Source: Gammaproteobacteria bacterium (GTDB lineage: Bacteria > Pseudomonadota > Gammaproteobacteria > Pseudomonadales > Moraxellaceae). Taken from it: a stretch of DNA of 64,000 nt. The translations under genes were made by a program, and so were the position numbers. Shown here piece after piece: positions 35,279 to 44,404 of this stretch. Each line of letters starts with the position of its first letter. The stretch's first letter is position 1. The stretch spans positions 54,282 to 118,281 of the forward strand of contig JAGWUI010000007.1 in NCBI GenBank assembly GCA_028868515.1. Reading direction: 5' to 3'. Under the pieces are notes generated by a model, which saw nothing but the letters and a program-made list of their open reading frames with translations, was not told the DNA's origin and did no database searches.

Positions 35279-35478
35279 GGCGTGTTGAGGCTTGGTCTTT
35301 GCAATGAAAAATGAGATAAATTGGACTTAGACAAGGCAATTCGTGCAGCCAATATAGGTATATTGGCAAACGGATTAACGCGGGATAAGGTCAATTTAGC
35401 CATTTTTCATGCAAAAGCAACGTACAACCTCAGATTGATTACAAACATTTTTTGGGCGAGATCAAGCCTCAACACGCC
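35279..35478. mobile_element. 200-bp MITE in the alkM-regulator intergenic region
   Basis: Terminal inverted repeats GGCGTGTTGAGGCTTGGTC (35279-35297) and GATCAAGCCTCAACACGCC (35460-35478) differ at one of 19 positions. The element is flanked by CTAG on both sides (35275-35278 and 35479-35482), a YTAR-type duplication as made by IS5-group elements. It has no transposase. Its right end lies 24 bases before the regulator ATG. Confidence 0.9.
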
Positions 35479-35502
35479 CTAGAGTATCCGACGAGATCAT
35501 GC

Positions 35503-36564
35503 ATGATGAAAGTCAATCTTCCTGAAATCCCAGCCCGATATTATTTGTATCTTGGTGTAGTCTTAGAACGAGAAAATATTAACTTCAAACAGGTTCTAGA
35601 GTCAGCCAACATTGACTATGAGGCATTGACCAAACCTGATGCGTTACTGACCTTGCCACAGGTTGAACGCTTAATCGCCGCAGTATCACAAGCATCACAG
35701 CGCAGTGATATTGCTTTTGAACTCGGTAAGGCACTCAAGCTCACCTCACATGCCATTTTGGGATATGGCATCATGACTAGCCCGAATATCGAAACGGCGA
35801 TGCGGTTGGTCGCGCGGTATTTTCGGCTCATCATGCCGACTTTTCGGATGCAATATCAAAGTGATAGCTATCAGATTAACTTCATTATCCGACCTATTGT
35901 GTCGATGAGTCCACAGACCTTAATCTTTCATTTAGAAGCAATTGCGGTGGCTTTTCATTTTGTCTTGCGCGATTTACTTGAACATCGCATGCCGCGTTAT
36001 GATGTATATTTTTCTATTCCAGAACCTGATCATATTCAGCGTTACCATGAGCTTAAAGAAGCACGCTGTCACTTTTCATGGGAAGCAACCTCTGGTATTC
36101 GCCTGAAACTTCCTGCTGAAATTGGTCAGCACACCTTGGCACTTGCTGACCCCTACTCGCTGCAAATGGTTGAAAATCGTTGCCGTGATCAAATCCGTCA
36201 TTTCATGACTGATGGAAAAATTGTTGATTGGGTTAGCATGATGCTACGCGAATCCAGCGATGGCATCACCACGCTCGGCGATCTGGCAGGTCTCTTAAAT
36301 CTATCGGCTCGAACACTAGATCGATATTTAAAAAATGAAGGTGTCGGATTCAGGCAACTTTCACAGCAAATTCGTCATGAAAAAGCCGTAGAAATGCTCG
36401 GAAAACCTGAGCTGACTGCTACGCAGATTGCTTATGAATTAGGCTACTCAGACCTTGCTAACTTTACGCGTGCATTTAAAGCCATTGCTAAAGTTGGGCC
36501 GAATGAGTTTAGGGTAAGAGTAATACAAGAAAAGAGCAATTCACCTAATATTAGTCAGCCCTAA
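35503..36564 (+). CDS. alkR: AraC/XylS-family regulator of alkM (AlkR-like)
   Basis: This protein of about 353 aa has an Arabinose_bd-type N-terminal domain (TLPQVERLIAAVSQASQRSD, TSHAILGYGIMTSPN) and a C-terminal double HTH (LAGLLNLSARTLDRYLKNEG, then ATQIAYELGYSDLANFTRAF with KAIAKVGPNEFR). It is divergent from alkM, as in A. baylyi, where AlkR activates alkM in the presence of long alkanes. The start is taken as ATG 35503; the open frame reaches back into the MITE, so earlier codons are foreign. With the MITE 24 bases upstream, its original promoter has been displaced. Confidence 0.88.
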   Translation: MMKVNLPEIPARYYLYLGVVLERENINFKQVLESANIDYEALTKPDALLTLPQVERLIAAVSQASQRSDIAFELGKALKLTSHAILGYGIMTSPNIETAMRLVARYFRLIMPTFRMQYQSDSYQINFIIRPIVSMSPQTLIFHLEAIAVAFHFVLRDLLEHRMPRYDVYFSIPEPDHIQRYHELKEARCHFSWEATSGIRLKLPAEIGQHTLALADPYSLQMVENRCRDQIRHFMTDGKIVDWVSMMLRESSDGITTLGDLAGLLNLSARTLDRYLKNEGVGFRQLSQQIRHEKAVEMLGKPELTATQIAYELGYSDLANFTRAFKAIAKVGPNEFRVRVIQEKSNSPNISQP

Positions 36565-36579
36565 AACTATCCCCCCTTA

Positions 36580-37197
36580 TCAGGGCAACTTACGGAAGTA
36601 GCAGTAAGTAAATTGCTGTGTTGTACCAAATGGAGTCTGGTGCATCTCCCGCCCATGTGTCACAAGGGTAAAAGACGTTCCAAACTCTGCATGAAGCTGA
36701 GCCGCGCTATAACGCATCACTGGCAACCCACTGCATTGCAATGGACCATCCTCAGCAAAAGTAGAAACAATGACATGACCATTAGGTTTAACCGCGTTAA
36801 GTACAACTTGGACATAAGCATGACGATCTTCTGGAGAAGTCAGAAAATGAAAGACTGCACGATCATGCCACACGTCATAAGCGGAAGCCGAAAGCGCTAC
36901 TTTTGTAATATCCGCTTCTAACCATTTCACCGCATGGGCACGATCGCCGAGTCTGGCTTGAGCAGCACTCAGGGCGGCTGCGGAAAGATCTAGAACCGTA
37001 ATATTCTGATAACCCTCCATGATCAGATCATCGACAAGCGTCGAAGCTCCGCCACCAACATCAATCAGTGATGCAGAATGAGGCACGCCTGTCTGTTGAA
37101 TCAAATGAAGTGAATGATCTGCATGCAGTTGATACCAACTCACCGCATCCGTGGCTTTGGTGGAGTAAACGTGTTCCCAATGATCTTTTGATTGCAT
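36580..37197 (-). CDS. Class I SAM-dependent methyltransferase
   Basis: This 205-aa cytoplasmic protein has the SAM-binding motif LIDVGGGASTLVDDL (residues 40-54), the acidic motif ITVLDLSAAALSAAQ and the D-x-W-HDRAVFHFL motif IV-like region. It starts MQSKDHWEHVYSTKATDAVSW, the pattern of small thiopurine- or tellurite-resistance-type methyltransferases. The substrate cannot be named. It is convergent with the AlkR-like gene, with 15 bases between stops, and has no evident partner gene. Confidence 0.8.
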   Translation of the reverse strand: MQSKDHWEHVYSTKATDAVSWYQLHADHSLHLIQQTGVPHSASLIDVGGGASTLVDDLIMEGYQNITVLDLSAAALSAAQARLGDRAHAVKWLEADITKVALSASAYDVWHDRAVFHFLTSPEDRHAYVQVVLNAVKPNGHVIVSTFAEDGPLQCSGLPVMRYSAAQLHAEFGTSFTLVTHGREMHQTPFGTTQQFTYCYFRKLP

Positions 37198-37310
37198 GAC
37201 CGCTCCGAGGTGCGCTTATGTACTTATCTTATGAAGTCAACATTCAAAAAGATACAGCACTTCTTATTTTTAGAGCTTTTAATCCGTTTATTTCGCTTAA
37301 AAATAACAAC

Positions 37311-37340
37311 GCCCCGTAAGGCTAAAAAACCTTACAGGGC
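37311..37340 (-). terminator. Terminator after BVMO gene
   Basis: GCCCCGTAAGG (37311-37321) pairs with CCTTACAGGGC (37330-37340), with one mismatch and loop CTAAAAAA. It stands 19 bases after the stop of the minus-strand monooxygenase gene and would end that transcript. Confidence 0.75.
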
Positions 37341-37359
37341 GCATCTCACCACATCTAGT

Positions 37360-38931
37360 CTACGACACAGTTTCTGTCTGCTTTGCGGTTTGCTTAGCTT
37401 TCACCGCCTGTACAGGACGATCTGAACCATAAGTGACTTGATAATCATTCAAATCCAATGATTTCAAACGCTCTTTTAACTTTGCCAATGACCAAGGCCA
37501 CGCTGCAAAGTTACGGCCATTCTGATCCAAATAGTAGCTCTTACAACCGCCCGCATTGAACACCGTGGTTTTAATGTGCTTCTGAACCAGATCATTATGT
37601 TTCTTGATGACTGAAGGTTTAATCATCAGCTTGCTAATGCCTTGTAGCTTCATTTTCATCAAACCATCAACAATGAAATTAAGCTGCGCTTCTGCCAAGC
37701 CAATAAATGAGTCATAGACCAACACGTTTGGACCTAATACCAAGAAGGCATTTGGTACATTTTCAATGCTCGCACCCAAATAGGCTTCAGGTGATGTATT
37801 TTTCCAGAGATCAGCCAAGACCTCGCCGTTTACATTCGACACGCGCTTACCAATCGGCGGATGTGATACTTCAAAACCTGTACCCCAAATGATGACGTCC
37901 ACCTCATGACGCTCGCCATTGGCAGCAATCACGGTATTGCCTTCGACCTTCACCAAACCATGTGGAATCAACGTGGTATTAGGTTGCTGCAATGCTGGGT
38001 AGTAGTTGTTCGCGAACAACAAACGCTTACAGCCAATGGTAAAGTTTGGTGTGACGTTTTTCAGCAATACTGGGTCTTTGACCTGTGCTTTCAAAACTTG
38101 TTTGAACAGCTCACCGACTGGCTTCAATACGGCTGGATTGCGCAAACCAAAGTTGATGGCATTGAGTGACTGAGCCACTGCCTTACGCCAGCCTTTTTGA
38201 ATAAACGGATATTTAGCAATGATCGACTTGCTGAAATCACCGAGATCGGTGTCTGGTTTTGGCACAACCCAAGGTGCAGTGCGTTGAAATACGTACAGCT
38301 CTTTTGCCAAAGGTTGAATCTGTGGCACAAACTGAATCGCGGATGCACCAGTTCCAATCACCGCAATCCGCTTGCCTGTTAGATCATAATCATGATTCCA
38401 TTTGGCAGAGTGGAACATTTCACCCTTAAACGTATCCAGCCCTTCCAGACGTGGAATTTGCGCTTCTGTGATTGGACCAGTCGCAAAAACTACGGTGCGT
38501 GACAAATACTGGCCGCTGGTCGTATCCATCACCCAAAGATGACGTTCTTCATCCCAAGTTGCTTTCAGTAGCTCGGTGTTAAATTCAATGCGTGATTTCA
38601 CATTGAAATTTTCGCTGACTTCTTCCAGATAGCTCAGAATTTCTGGTTGTCTTGCAAACAGATGGCTCCATTTCGCGCTGGGTGCAAACGAATATGAATA
38701 CAAAGACGATGGCACATCACAGCCACAACCTGGGTAAGTGTTTTCACGCCATGTACCACCAACGCGGCTGGCTTTTTCAATAATTTTGTAATTGCTATAG
38801 CCGACCTGATCCAAGCGAATCGCGGTTGCAATCCCAGAGATACCAGAGCCAACGATAAAGCTATCAAAAATGTGTGCAGAATTCTGTGCGGTCTTTTCAG
38901 TAGAATTTGCGGTTTTAATTTGAGCTGTCAT
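37360..38931 (-). CDS. Baeyer-Villiger-type flavin monooxygenase
   Basis: This 523-aa FAD/NADPH enzyme inserts oxygen into ketones (giving esters) or oxidises related substrates. It has the first nucleotide motif FIVGSGISGIATAIRL (about residue 26), the Baeyer-Villiger fingerprint FKGEMFHSAKW (F-x-G-x3-H-x3-W) near residue 168 and the second motif IAVIGTGASAIQ. It is not the long-chain alkane oxygenase AlmA as I recall that sequence, but the families are related. It is followed by a terminator and preceded within 23 bases by an SDR gene, then a putative metal-dependent hydrolase, a trio often found together, so they are probably one operon acting on a ketone or aldehyde. Confidence 0.87.
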   Translation of the reverse strand: MTAQIKTANSTEKTAQNSAHIFDSFIVGSGISGIATAIRLDQVGYSNYKIIEKASRVGGTWRENTYPGCGCDVPSSLYSYSFAPSAKWSHLFARQPEILSYLEEVSENFNVKSRIEFNTELLKATWDEERHLWVMDTTSGQYLSRTVVFATGPITEAQIPRLEGLDTFKGEMFHSAKWNHDYDLTGKRIAVIGTGASAIQFVPQIQPLAKELYVFQRTAPWVVPKPDTDLGDFSKSIIAKYPFIQKGWRKAVAQSLNAINFGLRNPAVLKPVGELFKQVLKAQVKDPVLLKNVTPNFTIGCKRLLFANNYYPALQQPNTTLIPHGLVKVEGNTVIAANGERHEVDVIIWGTGFEVSHPPIGKRVSNVNGEVLADLWKNTSPEAYLGASIENVPNAFLVLGPNVLVYDSFIGLAEAQLNFIVDGLMKMKLQGISKLMIKPSVIKKHNDLVQKHIKTTVFNAGGCKSYYLDQNGRNFAAWPWSLAKLKERLKSLDLNDYQVTYGSDRPVQAVKAKQTAKQTETVS

Positions 38932-38954
38932 AGACGTTTACCTATAAAATTCTG

Positions 38955-39788
38955 TTATTTAACAAATTTGTAAGATGTTCCTAGGAATTTGGTATACAAA
39001 CTCGGCGAAGCGCGCTTCATCAACCAGAACAGTTTGGCATCCATCTGAGGAATGGTATAAAGCTCATCTTTATCCAAACGATCCAGCGTGAGTTTTGCCA
39101 CCGAATCACTGGTTGTCATCGCAAAGTTCATCAACGCATGATCAGCAAGTTTTGAATAACGATCTGGAATACGACCATTCTTGATGATGTTGGTGGGTAC
39201 TAATGTCGGGCACAACACATTGACCTTGATGTTGAATTTTCTCAATTCAGCCGACAGCGTTTCAGACAATGCACGTACGCCTGCTTTGGTCACGTTATAC
39301 GCGGTCATTTCTGGCGCAGCCGTATAAGATGCAGCTGATGCGACATTGACAATCGCGCCAAAGCCTTGTTGCTTAAACTTCGGTACAAAGTAATGACAAC
39401 CGTGAATCACGCCCCACAAGTTGACGTGCATACACCATTTCCAGTCCTCTAACGTCAGCTCGTCAAACTTACCGCCCAACCCCACGCCAGCATTGTTGAT
39501 CACCAGTGTGGTTGGATGTTGCATCAACTGTTCAGCTTGTTCGGATAATGCTTTTACTTGCTCGGCATCGCCCACATCGCATTTGAGTGCAAAACCTTTC
39601 GCACCGATTTGATTGAGCAGTTTGACGGTTTCCTCGGCGGCAGCGAGATTGATGTCTGCACAGACGACTGTGCCACCACGTTTGCCAATTTCCAGCGCAA
39701 AACTGCGACCAATGCCACTACCCGCGCCTGTTACGACGGCATAGGCTTGCTGACTCGATTTCTTAACTTTTTTACCAAATAGACTCAT
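38955..39788 (-). CDS. Short-chain dehydrogenase/reductase
   Basis: This 277-aa classical SDR has the cofactor motif VTGAGSGIGRSFALEIG (T-G-x3-G-x-G) near residue 20, NNAGVG, and a catalytic Ser-Tyr-Lys set in VASAASYTAAPEMTAYNVTK. The acidic residue after the second strand (VCADINLA) suggests NAD(H) rather than NADP(H). It lies between the BVMO gene (23 bases) and the putative metal-dependent hydrolase (82 bases), all on the minus strand. It could supply the ketone substrate by oxidising a secondary alcohol (inference). Confidence 0.88.
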   Translation of the reverse strand: MSLFGKKVKKSSQQAYAVVTGAGSGIGRSFALEIGKRGGTVVCADINLAAAEETVKLLNQIGAKGFALKCDVGDAEQVKALSEQAEQLMQHPTTLVINNAGVGLGGKFDELTLEDWKWCMHVNLWGVIHGCHYFVPKFKQQGFGAIVNVASAASYTAAPEMTAYNVTKAGVRALSETLSAELRKFNIKVNVLCPTLVPTNIIKNGRIPDRYSKLADHALMNFAMTTSDSVAKLTLDRLDKDELYTIPQMDAKLFWLMKRASPSLYTKFLGTSYKFVK

Positions 39789-39870
39789 GATTCACCCAAT
39801 GTGTCATGCGAAAGTAAACCAGCCATTCTTTACATCAATATTCACATCAATGACTGGTGACGAATGAAAT

Positions 39871-40833
39871 TTAGGCCGCTTGCACTTTGGGCGTAAACTC
39901 TCTAACGAAGTAAGGATGGATTGACCCGCCTTCAGACAATAATTTCTTTTTGTAATATTCCAGATACTCAGTCGTATCGTGGTCATTCGGATGGAAATTA
40001 GGGCGTAGATAATCAAAAATCTGACGTTGGGTACTGCCAAACACGCCGTCTTTAAGACCAAATACCAGCCCAACACCACGCTTCGCATCTTTCCAGAATT
40101 TCTTGGTCAGCATTTCCTGTGGTTTACGCACAATCGGAACACAGAACGCGGCAAAAGGAACCAAGCCCAGAATCGTCCCGTATGCCAGCAAGAAGCCACT
40201 GATACGCAGTGGATAACTGCCATTGAGTACCTGATACACATCGTAAGCAATGTCTTTATGCTCAGATTCTTCCAGCATGTGCCACATCCACATCGCACGA
40301 GTTTTGGCATCATCAGAATAATAAAAATTCTTCTCATGCTTCATCATGTATTCAGCCAGCACAGCCGTAAAATGCTCAATACCCGCCATCATGGACAGTT
40401 TCAGCGGCTGAGGAAAGCGCAGGAATACATGCTTAAAGAACTGCTCGCCCAAGAAGCGGTACAGTGTCACTGGATAATCAACATGTTTGATCGCATCATT
40501 GAATTCATTATGAATTTTTGAATGAATCGCTTCTTGACCAATCAATGCCGTCACGCGTTGTTTCAACACAGGGTCTGTCAATAAGTTACGATGATGACGC
40601 GCAGTTTCGATCACGAGGTCTTCACCGTAAGTCAAAAAGACTGACAGCGTTGCGAAGAACAAGGTCGCAAACTGATTATTCATATAGAATTCAACATCAA
40701 CATCATGACCGTCGAATCCTATTTCTAAATGACGAATAGGAATCGAAGGCTTATTTGCAAAATCAGGCAATTGATAGCGTGATTTTGTTTTAGATTTTTC
40801 GAACACAGCGCTTTTGACTGCTGTTGCATTCAT
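39871..40833 (-). CDS. Putative metal-dependent hydrolase (PF10118/COG3687-like)
   Basis: This 320-aa protein is the chromosomal paralogue of the cargo gene at 8630. It shares LIGQEAIHSKIHNEFN, GIEHFTAVLAEYMM and WHMLEESEHKDIAYDVYQVL, the same E-x-x-H/E-H/E-x-x-H metal pattern. A hydrophobic segment follows (LRISGFLLAYGTILGLVPFA). The start ATG 40833 has AAAGGAA about 9 bases upstream; the frame opens six codons earlier at a TTG. It is the first gene of the probable operon with SDR and BVMO. The family name implies hydrolysis, but the motif would also suit a ferritin-like diiron enzyme. Confidence 0.75.
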   Translation of the reverse strand: MNATAVKSAVFEKSKTKSRYQLPDFANKPSIPIRHLEIGFDGHDVDVEFYMNNQFATLFFATLSVFLTYGEDLVIETARHHRNLLTDPVLKQRVTALIGQEAIHSKIHNEFNDAIKHVDYPVTLYRFLGEQFFKHVFLRFPQPLKLSMMAGIEHFTAVLAEYMMKHEKNFYYSDDAKTRAMWMWHMLEESEHKDIAYDVYQVLNGSYPLRISGFLLAYGTILGLVPFAAFCVPIVRKPQEMLTKKFWKDAKRGVGLVFGLKDGVFGSTQRQIFDYLRPNFHPNDHDTTEYLEYYKKKLLSEGGSIHPYFVREFTPKVQAA

Positions 40834-41152
40834 AGCAATTTTTCCTTTCAATCGATGAACTTATTGACGAACAATTGATGAGATAGGGATTGGTCAACGC
40901 TCAATCTGACGTAACTTTTGTCGGAGCCATCAAACTTTTGTTGAACCTTTCGGTGAGATACCGTATAGCGTAGCGATGGAAATATCCTATACCGAACTTT
41001 TGTTCGGATTCAATTCGGATAACTTTTGCGGGATGGGGAGCATCGATCAAATTTGTTGAACACAGTAGTCATATTCAACGCAAGTGAAACCTGAGTAATT
41101 GTTAATCGATTTTATTATACTCAAGACCACTCTATGGCGTTTGGGGCTCATC
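40834..41152. promoter_or_regulatory. Divergent promoter region with repeated AACTTTTG motif
   Basis: This 319-base gap separates the hydrolase-SDR-BVMO operon from the molybdopterin gene. The 8-mer AACTTTTG occurs four times on the plus strand, at 40913, 40933, 40995 and 41021. The third lies in the palindrome CCGAACTTTTGTTCGG (40992-41007). It may be a regulator-binding array for one or both operons. I cannot define promoters with confidence. Confidence 0.45.
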
Positions 41153-43459
41153 ATGAACACTGAAAAAACCGCATGTATCCTGTGCTCGCGCAATTGCGGC
41201 CTAGAAGTGAAAATTGAGGATGGCAAATTTACCAGTATTCGAGGTGACAAAGATCATCCGCTGACCAAAGGCTATATCTGCCAGAAAGCCGCACGTTTAG
41301 AACATTATCAAAACCACGAAGACCGACTCCAGCATCCTTTAAAACGCCAAGCAGATGGTAGTTTTCAACGCGTCAGTTGGGATGAAGCATTAGACGACAT
41401 CGCCCAGCGTTTACTGACGCTACGCCAGCAACATGGCGGCGAAGCGTTTGCATTTGTCGGTGGTGGAGGTCAGGGCAACCACTTAGGCGGTGCTTATAGC
41501 CGTCAAATCCTCGCAGCCATGAAAAGTCGCTACTCGTATAACTCGCTTGGACAAGAAAAAACAGGCGACTTCTGGGTCAATGGACGATTGTTTGGTCACC
41601 AAACCTGTCATACCACCGAAGATGTTGAACATGCCGATTACGTCTTATTTATTGGCACCAATCCGTTTCAGGCGCATGGGATTCCCAATGCACGCGATAC
41701 CTTGCGTGATATCAAAAAAGATCCAACGCGAACCATGGTGGTCATTGACCCTCGTCGCTCGGAAACTGCAAAACAAGCCGATATTCACTTACAGTTAAAA
41801 CCTGGCACTGACGCTTATCTGATGTCCGCGATGTTGGCGATTATTGTCCGCGACAATCTCCATGACCGTGATTTTTTGGCGGAACATTGCACAGGATTTG
41901 CAGCACTTGAACAAGAGCTGAAGGCAGTTCCGATTGAAGACTATGTGCAACGTGCCGATGTGCCACTAGCCGATGTCGAACGTGTGGCGCGCGATTTTGC
42001 GACCGCGCGCAAGGCCTGTGTGCGTATTGATTTAGGCATCCAACACACCTTAAATACCACACTCAATGGTTATCTCGAAAAACTGCTGTATCTCATCACA
42101 GGAAATTTTGGCAAGCAAGGTGGTAACAACCTACACACCATGTTCTTACCGATTCTGGGGCATACCGATGAGCGGAGAACCCCAAAAGGCAAAAAGAAAG
42201 GCAAATCACTGAAACTCACTGCGTATCATAAAATGCACCCGATTGCAGGGATTTATCCGCCGAATATTTTGCCTGATGAGATCGAGCTGGCTGGTGAAAA
42301 TCGTATTCGTGCCATTTTTGTGGATAGTGCCAATCCCCTGCTCACCTACGCCAATACCGACGCATTTGAGCGTGCATTTAAACAGCTTGAATTGCTCGTC
42401 GTGGTGGATGTTGCGATGACAGAAACCGCACGATTAGCGCATTATGTGCTACCTGCGGCATCCCAATTTGAAAAGTGGGAAGCAACTGGATTTAATCTAG
42501 AGTTTCCTGAAAACGCGTTTCATTTGCGCCATGCCTTGTTTCCTGCATTCGCTGAAACCCTAAGCGAACCTGAAATTTATACGCGGCTATTGGAAAAAAT
42601 GAAAATGATTCCTGATCGTTTTTCAACACTCGAACGCATCGCCAGATTAGAGCCGAAAGCCTCCGCTCACCTCGCTTATATGGGTGCACTCGGCGCAACA
42701 TTGATGCGTAACAAAGCATGGATACCTTACGCCGCATCAATCGTTTATCGCACCTTGGGCAAGGCCTTGCCTGATGGTGCTGCTGCAACTGCGCCACTGC
42801 TTCCACTGGCAATACAATATGCTCAGACACATTACTCGGCGGTTCGCCGTGCAGGACATCAGGGCAATCGCCTAACGCTAGGCACGTCATTATTTCGTGC
42901 AATTCTGAGTCGCCGCGAAGGAACGATTATCAGTCAACATGAAATGAAAGATGTCTGGTCGCTGATTAAAACCCCAGATCGACGGATTCATCTTGAGATT
43001 CCTGAAATGTTGGCAGAATTGCGAGCATTGCAATCCAAACAAGGATCTTCAACAGACTATCCGTTTATTCTGATGGCAGGTGAGCGGCGCAGTTATAACG
43101 CCAATCAAATTTATCGCGATCCAAAATGGCGGAAAGTTGATCCACACGGTTCAATGCGAATGCATCCCGAAGACGCAAGTCGCCTTGAATTAACCGATGG
43201 CGCTCAAGCGATTTGTGAATCAGAAAATGGGCAAATCCCCGTATTCATTGAAATTGATGATTCTGTACGACAAGGGATGGTCACACTGCCACATGGCTAT
43301 GGCATGCGCTACAAAGACAGCGCACCAATTGGCCCTGAGTTAAATCGCCTCACATCAAGTAGCCATTGTGACCCATTGTCCAAGACGCCATTTCATAAGC
43401 ACGTTCCTGTACGTATCCTGAAAATGGACATATCAGAATTGGACACAGCCACAGCATAG
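41153..43459 (+). CDS. Molybdopterin-dependent oxidoreductase
   Basis: This 768-aa protein is of the formate-dehydrogenase/nitrate-reductase (DMSO reductase) superfamily. It starts with a [4Fe-4S] site CILCSRNCGLEV...YICQKA (C-x2-C-x3-C...C), continues through the molybdopterin domain (SWDEALDDIAQRL, FIGTNPFQAHGIPNAR, VIDPRRSETAK) and ends with the MoCo-binding domain (GERRSYNANQIYRDPKWR). There is no Tat signal, so it is cytoplasmic. The ATG at 41153 is preferred; the longer frame adds 18 residues of intergenic sequence. No dedicated electron-transfer or chaperone genes adjoin. The substrate is unknown. Confidence 0.87.
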   Translation: MNTEKTACILCSRNCGLEVKIEDGKFTSIRGDKDHPLTKGYICQKAARLEHYQNHEDRLQHPLKRQADGSFQRVSWDEALDDIAQRLLTLRQQHGGEAFAFVGGGGQGNHLGGAYSRQILAAMKSRYSYNSLGQEKTGDFWVNGRLFGHQTCHTTEDVEHADYVLFIGTNPFQAHGIPNARDTLRDIKKDPTRTMVVIDPRRSETAKQADIHLQLKPGTDAYLMSAMLAIIVRDNLHDRDFLAEHCTGFAALEQELKAVPIEDYVQRADVPLADVERVARDFATARKACVRIDLGIQHTLNTTLNGYLEKLLYLITGNFGKQGGNNLHTMFLPILGHTDERRTPKGKKKGKSLKLTAYHKMHPIAGIYPPNILPDEIELAGENRIRAIFVDSANPLLTYANTDAFERAFKQLELLVVVDVAMTETARLAHYVLPAASQFEKWEATGFNLEFPENAFHLRHALFPAFAETLSEPEIYTRLLEKMKMIPDRFSTLERIARLEPKASAHLAYMGALGATLMRNKAWIPYAASIVYRTLGKALPDGAAATAPLLPLAIQYAQTHYSAVRRAGHQGNRLTLGTSLFRAILSRREGTIISQHEMKDVWSLIKTPDRRIHLEIPEMLAELRALQSKQGSSTDYPFILMAGERRSYNANQIYRDPKWRKVDPHGSMRMHPEDASRLELTDGAQAICESENGQIPVFIEIDDSVRQGMVTLPHGYGMRYKDSAPIGPELNRLTSSSHCDPLSKTPFHKHVPVRILKMDISELDTATA

Positions 43460-43477
43460 CTCGATGGAAATGACCCA

Positions 43478-44302
43478 TTAATACACCTTGATGCCTTCTC
43501 CGAAGGCTTTCATCCAGCTTCGATCTGCAGGATCAGGGAGTAATCTCACACCGCGAAAGAAGCTCTGAACCGCCACTTTAACGGCTCGCTCTTGTACGGC
43601 AGAAGGCTCTCTTAACTGTAATCTTTGGCGAGTTTCTGGATCAATGAACGCATAAAACAGACCTTCACCCCATGCTTGTAGAGGCTTCGGATACCAATAC
43701 TCCGCCCATTCTTTTGCCAGCGCTTCAATCACAATCGTGGCTGCAGGTGTCGGTGAAAAATGGCGGTGCTCGTAGTCTAGCATCCATGCGAGAAAGTCAT
43801 CTTGGCTTGTGGGAATCTCTTGGATTCCCATGAGTTCGCCTACTTTTCGCCATAACTGAAACTGAGCTTCTAATTCGTCCGTTGTTAATCCATGCTCGCC
43901 CGCAAGACGTTCAGAAAGACGACGCGGCAAGCACGCCAGCGTCGATAAGGTGTACAAAAACAAATCGTTGCTAATCTTAAAATGCTTATGAATATTGCTC
44001 ATCTTAGCAATGATTTTTTGCCCTTCTGCATCATCGCCATGCTGATAGATCAAACCGAAGAACACCAACGTTTCAAAATTACGTTGACGCGTATGTTTGA
44101 CGATCGTGCCAGAACCATCACGATATAACACCGCCGCAATCTTCGGATCACCCATGTTAAAAGCAAATGCCGCAGAAAATAGCGCATGAATAAACATCGG
44201 TTGACCAAAACGCACTTCAAACGTGAGCTGTGCATAACGCCGCGCATCACGAATAGGATCTAGTCTTGCCAGTTCTTTTCGTGCCCAAAATAAATCACGC
44301 AT
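43478..44302 (-). CDS. Oxygenase MpaB family protein (DUF2236)
   Basis: This 274-aa protein resembles the ER/bacterial MpaB/DUF2236 family, some members of which cleave or oxidise lipids or rubber-type polymers as heme proteins; the role here is unknown. Family-like regions are FEVRFGQPMFIHALF, RDGSGTIVKHTRQRNFETL, FFGLIYQHGDDAEGQKIIAK and KHFKISNDLFLYTLSTL. GAGGAGG lies about 6 bases before the ATG at 44302, which decides that start over an in-frame codon 27 bases upstream. It is convergent with the molybdopterin gene and divergent from a TetR gene that probably controls it. Confidence 0.75.
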   Translation of the reverse strand: MRDLFWARKELARLDPIRDARRYAQLTFEVRFGQPMFIHALFSAAFAFNMGDPKIAAVLYRDGSGTIVKHTRQRNFETLVFFGLIYQHGDDAEGQKIIAKMSNIHKHFKISNDLFLYTLSTLACLPRRLSERLAGEHGLTTDELEAQFQLWRKVGELMGIQEIPTSQDDFLAWMLDYEHRHFSPTPAATIVIEALAKEWAEYWYPKPLQAWGEGLFYAFIDPETRQRLQLREPSAVQERAVKVAVQSFFRGVRLLPDPADRSWMKAFGEGIKVY

Positions 44303-44404
44303 CACAGCCTCCTCATGATTTTTTATCATCAGACTTATTCATCAAGAAATACTATAATGTGATGAATTAGTCGCATTCAAATCGCATTTTAAAGAAGGTT
44401 AAAC

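Noticed and set aside
35452..35502. Longer AlkR-like start
   Set aside because: The extra codons read through the right end of the MITE and are therefore not native; ATG 35503 fits better.
37360..38931. Assignment of the flavin monooxygenase as AlmA
   Set aside because: It carries the Baeyer-Villiger fingerprint, and its N-terminal region differs from AlmA as I recall it; substrate cannot be assigned.
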